Source: JAKACA01 sp049510975
GTDB taxonomy: Bacteria > Actinomycetota > Acidimicrobiia > Acidimicrobiales > Bog-793
Reading direction: 5' to 3'
Assembly (NCBI GenBank): GCA_049510975.1
Contig: JBEKYM010000008.1
Coordinates: 29,974-93,973, forward strand
Length of the DNA stretch: 64,000 nucleotides
Of this stretch, positions 35,749 through 43,256 are shown piece after piece. Each line of letters opens with the position of its first letter. Positions within the stretch are counted from its first letter, which is position 1. The position numbers and the translations under genes were made by a program. Below the pieces are notes generated by a model that worked only from the letters and a program-made list of their open reading frames with translations, made no database searches and had not been told where the DNA came from.

Positions 35749-37107
35749 ATGGAACTGACGCGTCGTCAGCTCTCGGACGCGGCCGCAATCGCAGAAGCCT
35801 GGATCGTCAACCGCGCCTACTTCCTCGGTACGCCGGCGGTGTCCTACGGCCTCGCCCACGAGGGCACGACCGTGCTCAGCGGCGCTCGGGGAGTGAGCGA
35901 CGTCGGAGCTGGCACGGGGGCCACGGAGCGGACGGGCTACCGCGTGGCTTCGATCACGAAGACGTTCACAGCCACCCTCGCCATGCAGCTCGTCGAGCGA
36001 GGCAAGCTCCGCCTCGACGAGCCCGTGGTGTCCTACCTCGGATGGCTGGCGCCTGCTCTAGGCGACTCCGGGCTCACCGTGCGCCACCTGCTCACCCACA
36101 GCGGCGGCATCATCCGTGACGGTTCGTGCGGTTGGCGTCCGGGCGAGTTCCCGACGCGGGACGAGGTGCACCGCCAGCTGCTCGCTGGCGGGACGTTCGC
36201 GGCACCGGCGGTCGGGTTTCGTTACTCCAACATGGCCTATGCACTGCTCGGAGAGATCGTCGAGACCGCCGGCGGCCGGCAGTTCGCCACCGAGGTCGAC
36301 CGCCGCATCGTCCGGCCCCTCGGCCTCGCCGCAACCGGAACACGGCTCACACCGCCGCTGCGGGCATCGCTTGCCACCGGCTACTGGCGGCGCCTTCCCG
36401 GCGAGGACCACCGGCCGATCGGCCAGAGCGAGGCGATGGCCTTCGAGCCGGCCGGCGGGCTCATCTCCAACGTGGGTGACTTGCTGGCTTACCAGCACGC
36501 CCACCTGCCTGGTGAGGCGAGCCTTCTCGGCGAGTTGAGCAAGCGCGAGATGCAGCGGGTGCAATGGCAACGTGCCGAGGAGCCCCACCACGGGCTTGGC
36601 TGGATCATCTGGACGGTGGACGGCATCGGCCTGCGCGGCCATAGCGGTGGCTATCCGGGCTTCACGACCCAGATCGGATTCGCCCCAGACCTCGGGTTGG
36701 CTGCCGCCGTGCTCACGAACACGATCGGACCGCTGGCGTCGGTGGGCCTCGACGTCATCTTCCATACCATCGCCCGCGTGCACGCCGTCTGGGACGACGC
36801 CGCCGGCACGGCCCACGGACACACGCGCAGCTCGCTCGCCCGGCTCGCCGGCCTCTACCGGGGAGACTGGGGCGACGTGCTCATCGCCCGCGTGAACAAC
36901 TCCCTCTATCTCCTCCGCAGCGAGGACGACCGCCCGATGCGGCTGCCGTCTCGGCTGGCGCCCGTGGACGATCGGGGGCGTTTTGTCATCGTGGACAACG
37001 ACGACTACGGCAACCGCGGTGAGCACGTGGTGTTCGAGGGGGCCGAGCCCGGCCCGGCTCGCAGTCTCCGCAAGGGCTGGCAGAGTTTGCGGCGAGTGGA
37101 CGGCTGA
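35749..37107 (+). CDS. Serine hydrolase, beta-lactamase/class C family
   Basis: A 452-residue protein of the class C beta-lactamase/esterase family. The SxxK motif is ASITKTF, the YxN motif is RYSNMAY, and the HSGGYPG segment stands for the HxG/KTG motif. A C-terminal beta domain follows. No signal peptide is visible, so a cytoplasmic esterase or peptidase is more likely than a drug-inactivating enzyme. It is 96 bases upstream of the encapsulin operon; that gap has its own Shine-Dalgarno site but I see no clear promoter, so co-transcription is possible. Confidence 0.86.
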   Translation: MELTRRQLSDAAAIAEAWIVNRAYFLGTPAVSYGLAHEGTTVLSGARGVSDVGAGTGATERTGYRVASITKTFTATLAMQLVERGKLRLDEPVVSYLGWLAPALGDSGLTVRHLLTHSGGIIRDGSCGWRPGEFPTRDEVHRQLLAGGTFAAPAVGFRYSNMAYALLGEIVETAGGRQFATEVDRRIVRPLGLAATGTRLTPPLRASLATGYWRRLPGEDHRPIGQSEAMAFEPAGGLISNVGDLLAYQHAHLPGEASLLGELSKREMQRVQWQRAEEPHHGLGWIIWTVDGIGLRGHSGGYPGFTTQIGFAPDLGLAAAVLTNTIGPLASVGLDVIFHTIARVHAVWDDAAGTAHGHTRSSLARLAGLYRGDWGDVLIARVNNSLYLLRSEDDRPMRLPSRLAPVDDRGRFVIVDNDDYGNRGEHVVFEGAEPGPARSLRKGWQSLRRVDG

Positions 37108-37203
37108 GCCGAGCGGCTATGAGCTCGCCGTCCGCCGGAGTTAGCGTGGATCGCGATCGGATGGGTTCCAGTGCCGATCTCCGGACTGGGCAGGGAGGCC
37201 GAC

Positions 37204-37923
37204 GTGACAGGGGCGACACCCGATGGATACGGATCCGACATCTATACCGAGGCCGAGGGTGATCCGGACACGCTCGGTCGGCTCGGTCCGCTGCGGCCGA
37301 TGGCCGGCAGCTGGGAAGGTCCACGGGGTGCCGACGACCACCCGGTTGCCGAAGGCACCGAGAAGAACGACTTCGTCGAGCACTACGACCTCGAGCCGAT
37401 CGACCGGCAGACGAACGGGCCGCAGATCTTCTACGGATTGCGGTACCACGTCCACATCGTGAAACCCGGCGAGATCGAGACGTTCCACGACCAGGTGGGC
37501 TACTGGCTCTGGGAGCCGGCCACCAAGACCGTGGTCTTCACGCTCGCCATCCCGCGCGGCCAGGTGCTGCTCGCCGGAGGCACGGCCGAGCCGGATGCGA
37601 CCGAATTCGAGGTGACGGCCGCCCTCGGCTCTCCGACCTACGGCATTGCGTCGAACCCGTTCCTCGACCGCGCCTTTCGCACGACGAGCTTTCGCATGAC
37701 CGTGACCGTCAACGACGACGGGACCTGGTCCTACGACGAGGAAGCCCTCCTCGTGCTGCCCGATCGCCCCGACCCCTACCGCCACACCGATCGCAACACC
37801 CTCACGAGAGTCGGGCCACCGGCGCTCAACCCCCTCGCCGCCGGCGGTGTCATGGCCGGTGCCGCCGGCGACGGCGGCCTTGGAATCGGCGACCTTCGAC
37901 ACGAAACGAGGAACCTGACGTGA
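37204..37923 (+). CDS. Nitrobindin-like heme-binding beta-barrel protein, putative encapsulin cargo
   Basis: A 239-residue protein of the FABP-like/nitrobindin family (heme-binding beta-barrel, formerly DUF1794). Family motifs are LRPMAGSWEG (strand one), GLRYHVHIV, FHDQVGYWLWEPATK and the late HTDRNTLTRV, whose His is the likely heme ligand. Nitrobindins hold ferric heme and isomerise peroxynitrite or bind NO. After the barrel comes an Ala/Gly/Pro linker (about residues 203-225) and a tail LGIGDLR (226-232) then HETRNLT; this resembles encapsulin cargo-loading peptides such as LGIGSLKR. GTG 37204 is chosen because AGGGAGG ends six bases upstream. The stop overlaps the encapsulin GTG by four bases. 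The cargo role is inference. Confidence 0.85.
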   Translation: MTGATPDGYGSDIYTEAEGDPDTLGRLGPLRPMAGSWEGPRGADDHPVAEGTEKNDFVEHYDLEPIDRQTNGPQIFYGLRYHVHIVKPGEIETFHDQVGYWLWEPATKTVVFTLAIPRGQVLLAGGTAEPDATEFEVTAALGSPTYGIASNPFLDRAFRTTSFRMTVTVNDDGTWSYDEEALLVLPDRPDPYRHTDRNTLTRVGPPALNPLAAGGVMAGAAGDGGLGIGDLRHETRNLT

Positions 37924-38726
37924 ACCATCTCCTACGAGAGCTTGCCCCCGTCACCGAGGGCGCCTGGAGTCAGATCGACGCCGAAGCGGAGCGCTCGCTG
38001 AAGCACTTCCTGGCCGCCCGCCGCCTGGTGGACTTCGCCGGCCCGAAGGGGTGGGAGCACGCGGCGGTCGACCTCGGCCGCACCGAGCTCCTCGAGAGCG
38101 GCTCGCTGGCACCGGTCGAAGCGGCCCGCCGCAAGGTCCTGCCGCTGCTGGAGCTGCGGGCGCCGTTCTCGCTGCTGCGATCCGAGCTGGCGGCGGCGGA
38201 TCGGGGCGCCACCGACCTCGACCTCTCCGCCGTCATCGCCGCCAGCCGGGCGGCCGCCCTCGCCGAGGACGGGCTCGTGTTCCACGGGTACGGTCAGGGC
38301 GAGATCGCCGGCATCGCCGCCTCCTCCCCGCACGACCCGATTCCGATCAGCGACGACTACAGCCACTACCCCGAGCACGTGGCCAAGGCCGTGGCGACGT
38401 TGCGGGCGGCCGACGTCGCAGGGCCCTATGCCATCGCGCTCGGCTCACGGTGCTTCACCGGAGTCACCGAGACGACCGAGCACGGCGGCTATCCCGTCTT
38501 CGATCACTTGCGCCAGATCCTCGGCGGCCCGGTCGTGTGGGCGCCCGCCGTCGACGGCGCCGTCGTCCTCAGCCAGCGCGGGGGCGACTTCGAGCTCACC
38601 GTCGGCGAGGACTTCTGCCTCGGGTACCGCTCATCGGATGCCCGGACGATCGACCTGTACATCGAGGAGAGCGTCGCCTTTCGCATCAATGCCGCCGAAG
38701 CGGCCGTGTACCTCGCCTACAGCTGA
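37920..38726 (+). CDS. enc: Family 1 encapsulin nanocompartment shell protein
   Basis: A 268-residue shell protein of the HK97-fold encapsulin (linocin M18) family, the usual length. The N-terminal helix reads HLLRELAPVTEGAWSQIDAEA, then LVDFAGPKGWEHAA, the conserved LPLLELRAPFSLLRSEL, EDGLVFHGYGQGEIAGI, and late VVLSQRGGDFELTVGED with GYRSSDARTIDLYIEES. Many copies should assemble into an icosahedral protein shell whose interior binds cargo tails. GTG 37920 overlaps the upstream gene's stop (GTGA), giving coupled translation in the cargo-then-shell order normal for DyP/encapsulin operons. No peroxidase or ferritin gene is adjacent, so the nitrobindin-like protein is the natural cargo candidate. 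Confidence 0.93.
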   Translation: MNHLLRELAPVTEGAWSQIDAEAERSLKHFLAARRLVDFAGPKGWEHAAVDLGRTELLESGSLAPVEAARRKVLPLLELRAPFSLLRSELAAADRGATDLDLSAVIAASRAAALAEDGLVFHGYGQGEIAGIAASSPHDPIPISDDYSHYPEHVAKAVATLRAADVAGPYAIALGSRCFTGVTETTEHGGYPVFDHLRQILGGPVVWAPAVDGAVVLSQRGGDFELTVGEDFCLGYRSSDARTIDLYIEESVAFRINAAEAAVYLAYS

Positions 38727-38750
38727 CGGTGGATCGTCCCGGCCGCTGTG

Positions 38751-39932
38751 TCAGGGGTGCCCGGTGAGCGGGCCGACGCGGCTGGCGATGCCCGAGGTCC
38801 GCCGTCCCTCCCGAAGCGTGTTGGCGTCGAGCCCGTTCGTGAGGTAGCAGAACGAGACGTCCACGTCCGGATCGGCAAAGGCGATCTGGCCGCCGGCCCC
38901 CGCATGCCCGAAAGTATTGGGGGACACCGTGCGCCCAAAGCCCCGCAGCGCAGCGTCGCCTCCCTCGCCGGCGATGACCGTGCCGAAGGCCCGGTTGGAG
39001 GAGACGTGGAACCACTGGTCGGGGAGGACCCCGTGCACTTCTCGCGTCCCGGAGGCGAGCACGGCCGGATCCCAGAGGCCCTTGGTGTTGTGGAGGAGCG
39101 CCTGGTAGTAGAAGGCGAGATCGGCGGCGGTGGAGATGCCGCCGCCTCCCGGCACGCCGATCTCCCGGATCTCCGGTCGGTTGAAGGCGAGGAGAGCTGC
39201 TTCGGTGACCTCGCCCTGCATCATCTCCAGGGTGACCCCCGGGATGCCGAGCACGGCCTCGAGCTCCTCGTTCGTCGCCGGCTCGCCGCGCACTTCGAGG
39301 TCGTTGATGTCGCCCTGGTCGGCGGGAGGCACGCCGAGCCGGAGCCGGGTGAGGCCGAGCGGGTCCAGGACGGCCTCGTGCACGAACCGGCGGTACTCGA
39401 CGCCGCTCAAGCGCTCGATCAGCTCGGCGATCACCCAGTGGGCCGAGGTGGGGTGATATTCGAACCGGGTGCCCGGCTCCCAGTTGAGCCTCCAGGTGGC
39501 AAAACGTGCCAGGCGCTGCTCACGTGTGCGGTCCTGCTCGAGGTTCATGGGCGCCTGCGGGAAGCCACCCTCGTGCAGGAGGAGCTGGCGGACGGTGATC
39601 ACGTCCTTGCCGTGGGTGGCGAACTCCGGGATGACCTCCGCCACGCGCTGATCGAGCGAGATGGCGCCCTGGCCGAGGAGCAGCCAGAACGCCCCGGCCA
39701 CGACGGCTTTCGTGCAGGAGAAGATGACGTAACGGCTGTCGGGCGCGGCGTCGCCGAAGGTCTCGTAGGCGACGAGCCGGTCGTTGGCCGCCACCGCCAT
39801 CTGGCACGACGGCAGGAGACCGTCGTCGACTTCTCGCCGGCAGCGGGCGATCAGCTCGGCGAGCGCCCCCGCATCGATCCCCACTTCGGCTGGGTCGGCG
39901 ATCACTGCCCGTTCTGCGACGGCATCTGCCAT
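38751..39932 (-). CDS. Serine hydrolase, beta-lactamase/esterase (EstB-like)
   Basis: A 393-residue class C-like serine hydrolase. SxxK is IFSCTKAV, YxN-like is EYHPTSAHW, and HxG is FGHAGAGG. It lacks a signal peptide. Esterase activity is likelier than beta-lactamase activity. The start is ATG 39932; the frame stays open upstream but the N-terminus MADAVAERAVIADPAEVG is typical. It is convergent with the encapsulin gene (24 bases between stops) and divergent from egtB. Confidence 0.86.
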   Translation of the reverse strand: MADAVAERAVIADPAEVGIDAGALAELIARCRREVDDGLLPSCQMAVAANDRLVAYETFGDAAPDSRYVIFSCTKAVVAGAFWLLLGQGAISLDQRVAEVIPEFATHGKDVITVRQLLLHEGGFPQAPMNLEQDRTREQRLARFATWRLNWEPGTRFEYHPTSAHWVIAELIERLSGVEYRRFVHEAVLDPLGLTRLRLGVPPADQGDINDLEVRGEPATNEELEAVLGIPGVTLEMMQGEVTEAALLAFNRPEIREIGVPGGGGISTAADLAFYYQALLHNTKGLWDPAVLASGTREVHGVLPDQWFHVSSNRAFGTVIAGEGGDAALRGFGRTVSPNTFGHAGAGGQIAFADPDVDVSFCYLTNGLDANTLREGRRTSGIASRVGPLTGHP

Positions 39933-40113
39933 GGCTTCCCCGCTTCCTCGAAGCTCCCCGGCCGAGCGCTCCGCAACGGCCGCCCTGCACCGTAGCCCCC
40001 GTCGCGCGTGCTCGAGGACCCGGAGGCGGACGGCACCTGGTAAAACCGGTGCCGCAGCGCTTCGACCCGATGGCCACGCCGATCGGGGCAAGGTGAGGTG
40101 GAGGAGGCGTCCC

Positions 40114-41367
40114 ATGACAGATCTCATGACCGAGCAGACCACGAGCGACACCTTGCACGAGCGCTTCGAGGAAGTGCGACAACTCACCGAGACGCTCGCT
40201 GCGCCCCTCTCGGGCGAAGACCAGACGGTGCAGTCCATGCCCGACACGAGCCCGACGAAGTGGCATCGGGCACACGTGACCTGGTTCTTCGAGACGTTCC
40301 TGTTGGAACCGCAGGTGGATGGCTACGAGGCTTTCCACCCGCTCTACCGGTCGATGTTCAACTCGTACTACGAGGCGGTGGGCGATCGCTTCCCGCGGCC
40401 GCGCCGGGGTGTCGTCTCGCGTCCTGGAGCCGAGGAGGTCGGCACGTACCGGCGCCACGTGGACCGAGCCATGCGCAGCTTCCTCGCCGAGCGGCTCGAC
40501 CCGGCCATCTCCGAACTGGTCGAGCTCGGGATCAACCATGAGCAACAACATCAGGAGCTGCTGCTCATGGACATCAAGCACGCCCTCTCGGCCAACCCGT
40601 TGCGGCCGTGCTACCTCGAAGTTGCGTCACCGGTCCTGTCGCAGCCAATCGCCGCCACGCAGATGGTGTTTGCCGGAGGCAGGGCGGAGCTCGGGTACGG
40701 GGGGGAGGGTTTCTCGTTCGACAACGAGCTCCCGCGCCACGAGGTGCTCCTCGGCGCCTTCGCCCTCGACTCCCGCCTCGTCACCTGTGGCGAGTGGGCG
40801 GCCTTCATCGACGACGGCGGCTACGAACGCAGCGACTTGTGGCTGTCCGACGGCTGGGCGACGGTGCAGAGCGAGGGGTGGGACCGGCCGCTGTACTGGT
40901 CGGAGCGCGACGGCCGCTGCACCGTGTTCACGCTCGGGGGCGAGCGTGCCTGCAACCCGGCCGAGCCGGTCTGCCACGTCAGCTACTACGAAGCCGACGC
41001 CTATGCCCGCTGGGCCGGCGCCCGCCTGCCGACCGAAGCCGAGTGGGAGGCCGTGGCGATCGAGAGCCCGGTCGAGGGCAACTTCCTCGACCTCGATGTG
41101 CTGCACCCGCTGCCGGCATCCGGCGGGTCTGGGCTCTTCGGGGACGTCTGGCAGTGGACGTCCAGCTCCTACAGCCCCTATCCCGGGTTCCGCCCGGCGC
41201 CGGGGGCGGTCGGGGAGTACAACGGGAAGTTCATGATCAACCAGCAGGTGCTCCGCGGCGGTTGTTGCGCCACTCCGGTGGGTCACACTCGGGCGAGCTA
41301 TCGCAACTTCTTCCCGCCGAGCGCCCGGTGGCCGTTCACCGGCGTTCGCCTCGCCCACGACGCCTGA
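40114..41367 (+). CDS. egtB: EgtB, ergothioneine-type C-S bond-forming iron enzyme
   Basis: A 417-residue hercynine oxygenase/sulfoxide synthase type protein. The N-terminal DinB part carries the iron ligands His51 (KWHRAHVTW) and the HxxxH pair His142/His146 (NHEQQHQE). The C-terminal formylglycine-generating-enzyme-like (C-type lectin) domain has EVLLGAFALDSRLVTCGEWAAF and ends with GLFGDVWQWTSSSYSPYPGF and WPFTGVRLA. EgtB joins hercynine to gamma-glutamylcysteine or cysteine with O2. GGAGG is eight bases before ATG 40114. The partner EgtD methyltransferase, EgtC and EgtA genes are not in the neighbourhood. Confidence 0.92.
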   Translation: MTDLMTEQTTSDTLHERFEEVRQLTETLAAPLSGEDQTVQSMPDTSPTKWHRAHVTWFFETFLLEPQVDGYEAFHPLYRSMFNSYYEAVGDRFPRPRRGVVSRPGAEEVGTYRRHVDRAMRSFLAERLDPAISELVELGINHEQQHQELLLMDIKHALSANPLRPCYLEVASPVLSQPIAATQMVFAGGRAELGYGGEGFSFDNELPRHEVLLGAFALDSRLVTCGEWAAFIDDGGYERSDLWLSDGWATVQSEGWDRPLYWSERDGRCTVFTLGGERACNPAEPVCHVSYYEADAYARWAGARLPTEAEWEAVAIESPVEGNFLDLDVLHPLPASGGSGLFGDVWQWTSSSYSPYPGFRPAPGAVGEYNGKFMINQQVLRGGCCATPVGHTRASYRNFFPPSARWPFTGVRLAHDA

Positions 41368-41379
41368 GCTTTGCGCGCC

Positions 41380-43242
41380 GTGAGCCGTGGGCGGGCGGTG
41401 CGGATCGCCAACTGCTCGGGTTTCTACGGGGATCGGCTGAGCGCTCTCGCCGAGATGGTGACCGGCGGCCCTATCGACGTCGTCACCGGCGACTACCTCG
41501 CCGAGGTGACGATGCTCATCCTCGCCCGCGCTCGGTTGCGCCAGCCCGAGAGCGGATACGCGACGACGTTCCTCCGCCAGCTCGAGCCCGTCGCCGAGGC
41601 CATCGCCGACAGGGGCATCAAGGTCGTCGTGAACGCCGGCGGCCTCAACCCTGCCGGTCTAGCTGCAGCGACCCGCCAGCTCCTCGAGCGCCTCGGTGTC
41701 GAGCTCTCCGTCGCTGAGGTCGCAGGCGACGACCTCCTCGCTCGACTGCCCGAGCTGCAAGGGGCGGGTCACGGCCTCGCCCACTTGGACACCGGGCGGC
41801 CGTTCAGCGACTTCGGGCGGCAGCCCCTCACGGCCAATGCCTATCTCGGCGGGTTCGGGATCAAGGCGGCGCTCGACGGCGGCGCCGACATCGTCGTCAC
41901 GGGCCGGGTGGCCGATGCCTCGCTCGTCACCGGAGTGGCCGCCTGGTGGTGGGGCTGGGACCGCCAGGATCTCGACGCCCTCGCCGGCGCGGTCGTCGCC
42001 GGCCACGTCATCGAGTGCGGGGCACAGGCGACCGGGGGGAACTTCTCGGGCTTTCAGGACCTCGCCGACTTGCGGCATCCGGGCTTCCCGTTCTGCGAGG
42101 TCGAGCGCGACGGCTCGTCGGTCGTCGGCAAGCACGACGGCACCGGTGGCTCCGTCACAGTCGACACCGTCACCGCCCAGCTGCTGTACGAGATCGGCAG
42201 CCCTGCGTACCTGAACCCAGACGTCGTGGCGCGGATGGACTCGGTCGTGCTCACGGCCGAGGGGCCCGACCGCGTGCGCATCAGCGCCGTGGCGGGGGCG
42301 CCGCCGCCGGCGACGACGAAGGTGGCGATCTGTGCACTCGGCGGCTGGCGCAACTCCGGCACGGTCGTGCTCACCGGCCTCGACATCGATGCCAAGGCGG
42401 CGGTGTTCGAGGGGGCCGTCCGGTGGGAGCTCGAGGGTCGGGCTGGGATCGAGGATCTTCGTGTCGTCCGGATCGGCCGGGCGGCTGATGACCCGGCGGA
42501 CCAGATGGAAGGCTCGTGCCTGCTCGAGGTGAGCGTCGACGGCGAGGAGGCCGCCTGCGGGCGGCCGTTCTCCTCGCTGCTCGTCGAGCTGGCGCTCGCC
42601 AACTTCCCGGGCATCTACTACACGGGGACGCCGTCGAGCGGCTCGGCCTACGGCGCCTACTGGCCCACGCTCGTTCCTCAGCACCTGGTCGAGCACACGG
42701 TCGTGCATGCAGACGGGCGCAGCGAGACCGTGGCCGCATTCCCCGAGCTCGGCTCGGCTCCGGGCTCCGAGCCTGCCGGGACGGGGGCGGCCGGGGTGCC
42801 GGGCTCCGAGCCGGGCGGGGCGGGAGCGGCCGAGTTGCCGGGCTCCGAGCCCGACGGGGTGCCACCGGCTGAGGACGGTTGGGGGCCGACGGAGCTCGGC
42901 CCGCTCGGTCGTCTCGTGCAGGCGCGCTCGGGCGACAAGGGGGGCAACGCCAACGTCGGCCTCTGGGTGTCGGAGGCGGCCGCCTGGCCCTGGCTGGCGT
43001 CGACGCTCAGCGTCTCGCGTCTCCGAGAGCTCGCCCCGGAGCTCGCCGGCCTCGAGATCGACCGGTACGAGTTGGCGAACCTGCGGGCGCTCAACTTCGT
43101 CGTCCACGGCCTGCTCGACGGCGGGGCGACCGAAGCGCGCCGTTACGACAAGCAGGCAAAGGCCCTCGGGGAGTGGCTGCGGGCGCGTTACGTCCCCCTG
43201 CCCGTTTCGTTGCTGAAGGGGCGGCCGCCTTCTCGCGGCTAG
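41380..43242 (+). CDS. AtuA-family (DUF1446) protein with C-terminal ferredoxin-like domain
   Basis: A 620-residue protein of the acyclic terpene utilisation AtuA family. The N-terminal two-thirds (VRIANCSGFYGDRLSA, VVNAGGLNPAGLA, DGGADIVVTGRVADASL, GAQATGGNFSGF) is the AtuA domain, and the last 110 residues (VQARSGDKGGNANVGLW, LRALNFVVHGLLDGG) are the AtuA-like C-terminal domain. A 39-base repeat encodes the linker between them (PGSEP units). AtuA acts in citronellol/geraniol degradation in Pseudomonas, but no other atu gene is nearby. GTG 41380 is used, with TTG 41371 and GTG 41398 as alternatives. It begins 12 bases after egtB and has no clear ribosome-binding site. Confidence 0.85.
   Translation: MSRGRAVRIANCSGFYGDRLSALAEMVTGGPIDVVTGDYLAEVTMLILARARLRQPESGYATTFLRQLEPVAEAIADRGIKVVVNAGGLNPAGLAAATRQLLERLGVELSVAEVAGDDLLARLPELQGAGHGLAHLDTGRPFSDFGRQPLTANAYLGGFGIKAALDGGADIVVTGRVADASLVTGVAAWWWGWDRQDLDALAGAVVAGHVIECGAQATGGNFSGFQDLADLRHPGFPFCEVERDGSSVVGKHDGTGGSVTVDTVTAQLLYEIGSPAYLNPDVVARMDSVVLTAEGPDRVRISAVAGAPPPATTKVAICALGGWRNSGTVVLTGLDIDAKAAVFEGAVRWELEGRAGIEDLRVVRIGRAADDPADQMEGSCLLEVSVDGEEAACGRPFSSLLVELALANFPGIYYTGTPSSGSAYGAYWPTLVPQHLVEHTVVHADGRSETVAAFPELGSAPGSEPAGTGAAGVPGSEPGGAGAAELPGSEPDGVPPAEDGWGPTELGPLGRLVQARSGDKGGNANVGLWVSEAAAWPWLASTLSVSRLRELAPELAGLEIDRYELANLRALNFVVHGLLDGGATEARRYDKQAKALGEWLRARYVPLPVSLLKGRPPSRG
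42760..42858 (+). repeat. 39-base tandem repeat in the AtuA-like gene
   Basis: Units 42760-42798 and 42799-42837 plus a partial unit from 42838. They encode PGSEPxGxGAAxx repeats that form an interdomain linker. Confidence 0.8.
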
Positions 43243-43256
43243 CCGTCGATCGTGGC

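Noticed and set aside
35749..37107. True class C beta-lactamase involved in drug resistance
   Set aside because: No signal peptide and the third motif is HSG rather than KTG; an esterase or peptidase role is likelier.
41380..43242. Complete acyclic terpene degradation cluster
   Set aside because: Only an AtuA-like protein is found; no carboxylase, ligase or hydratase genes of the pathway are near.
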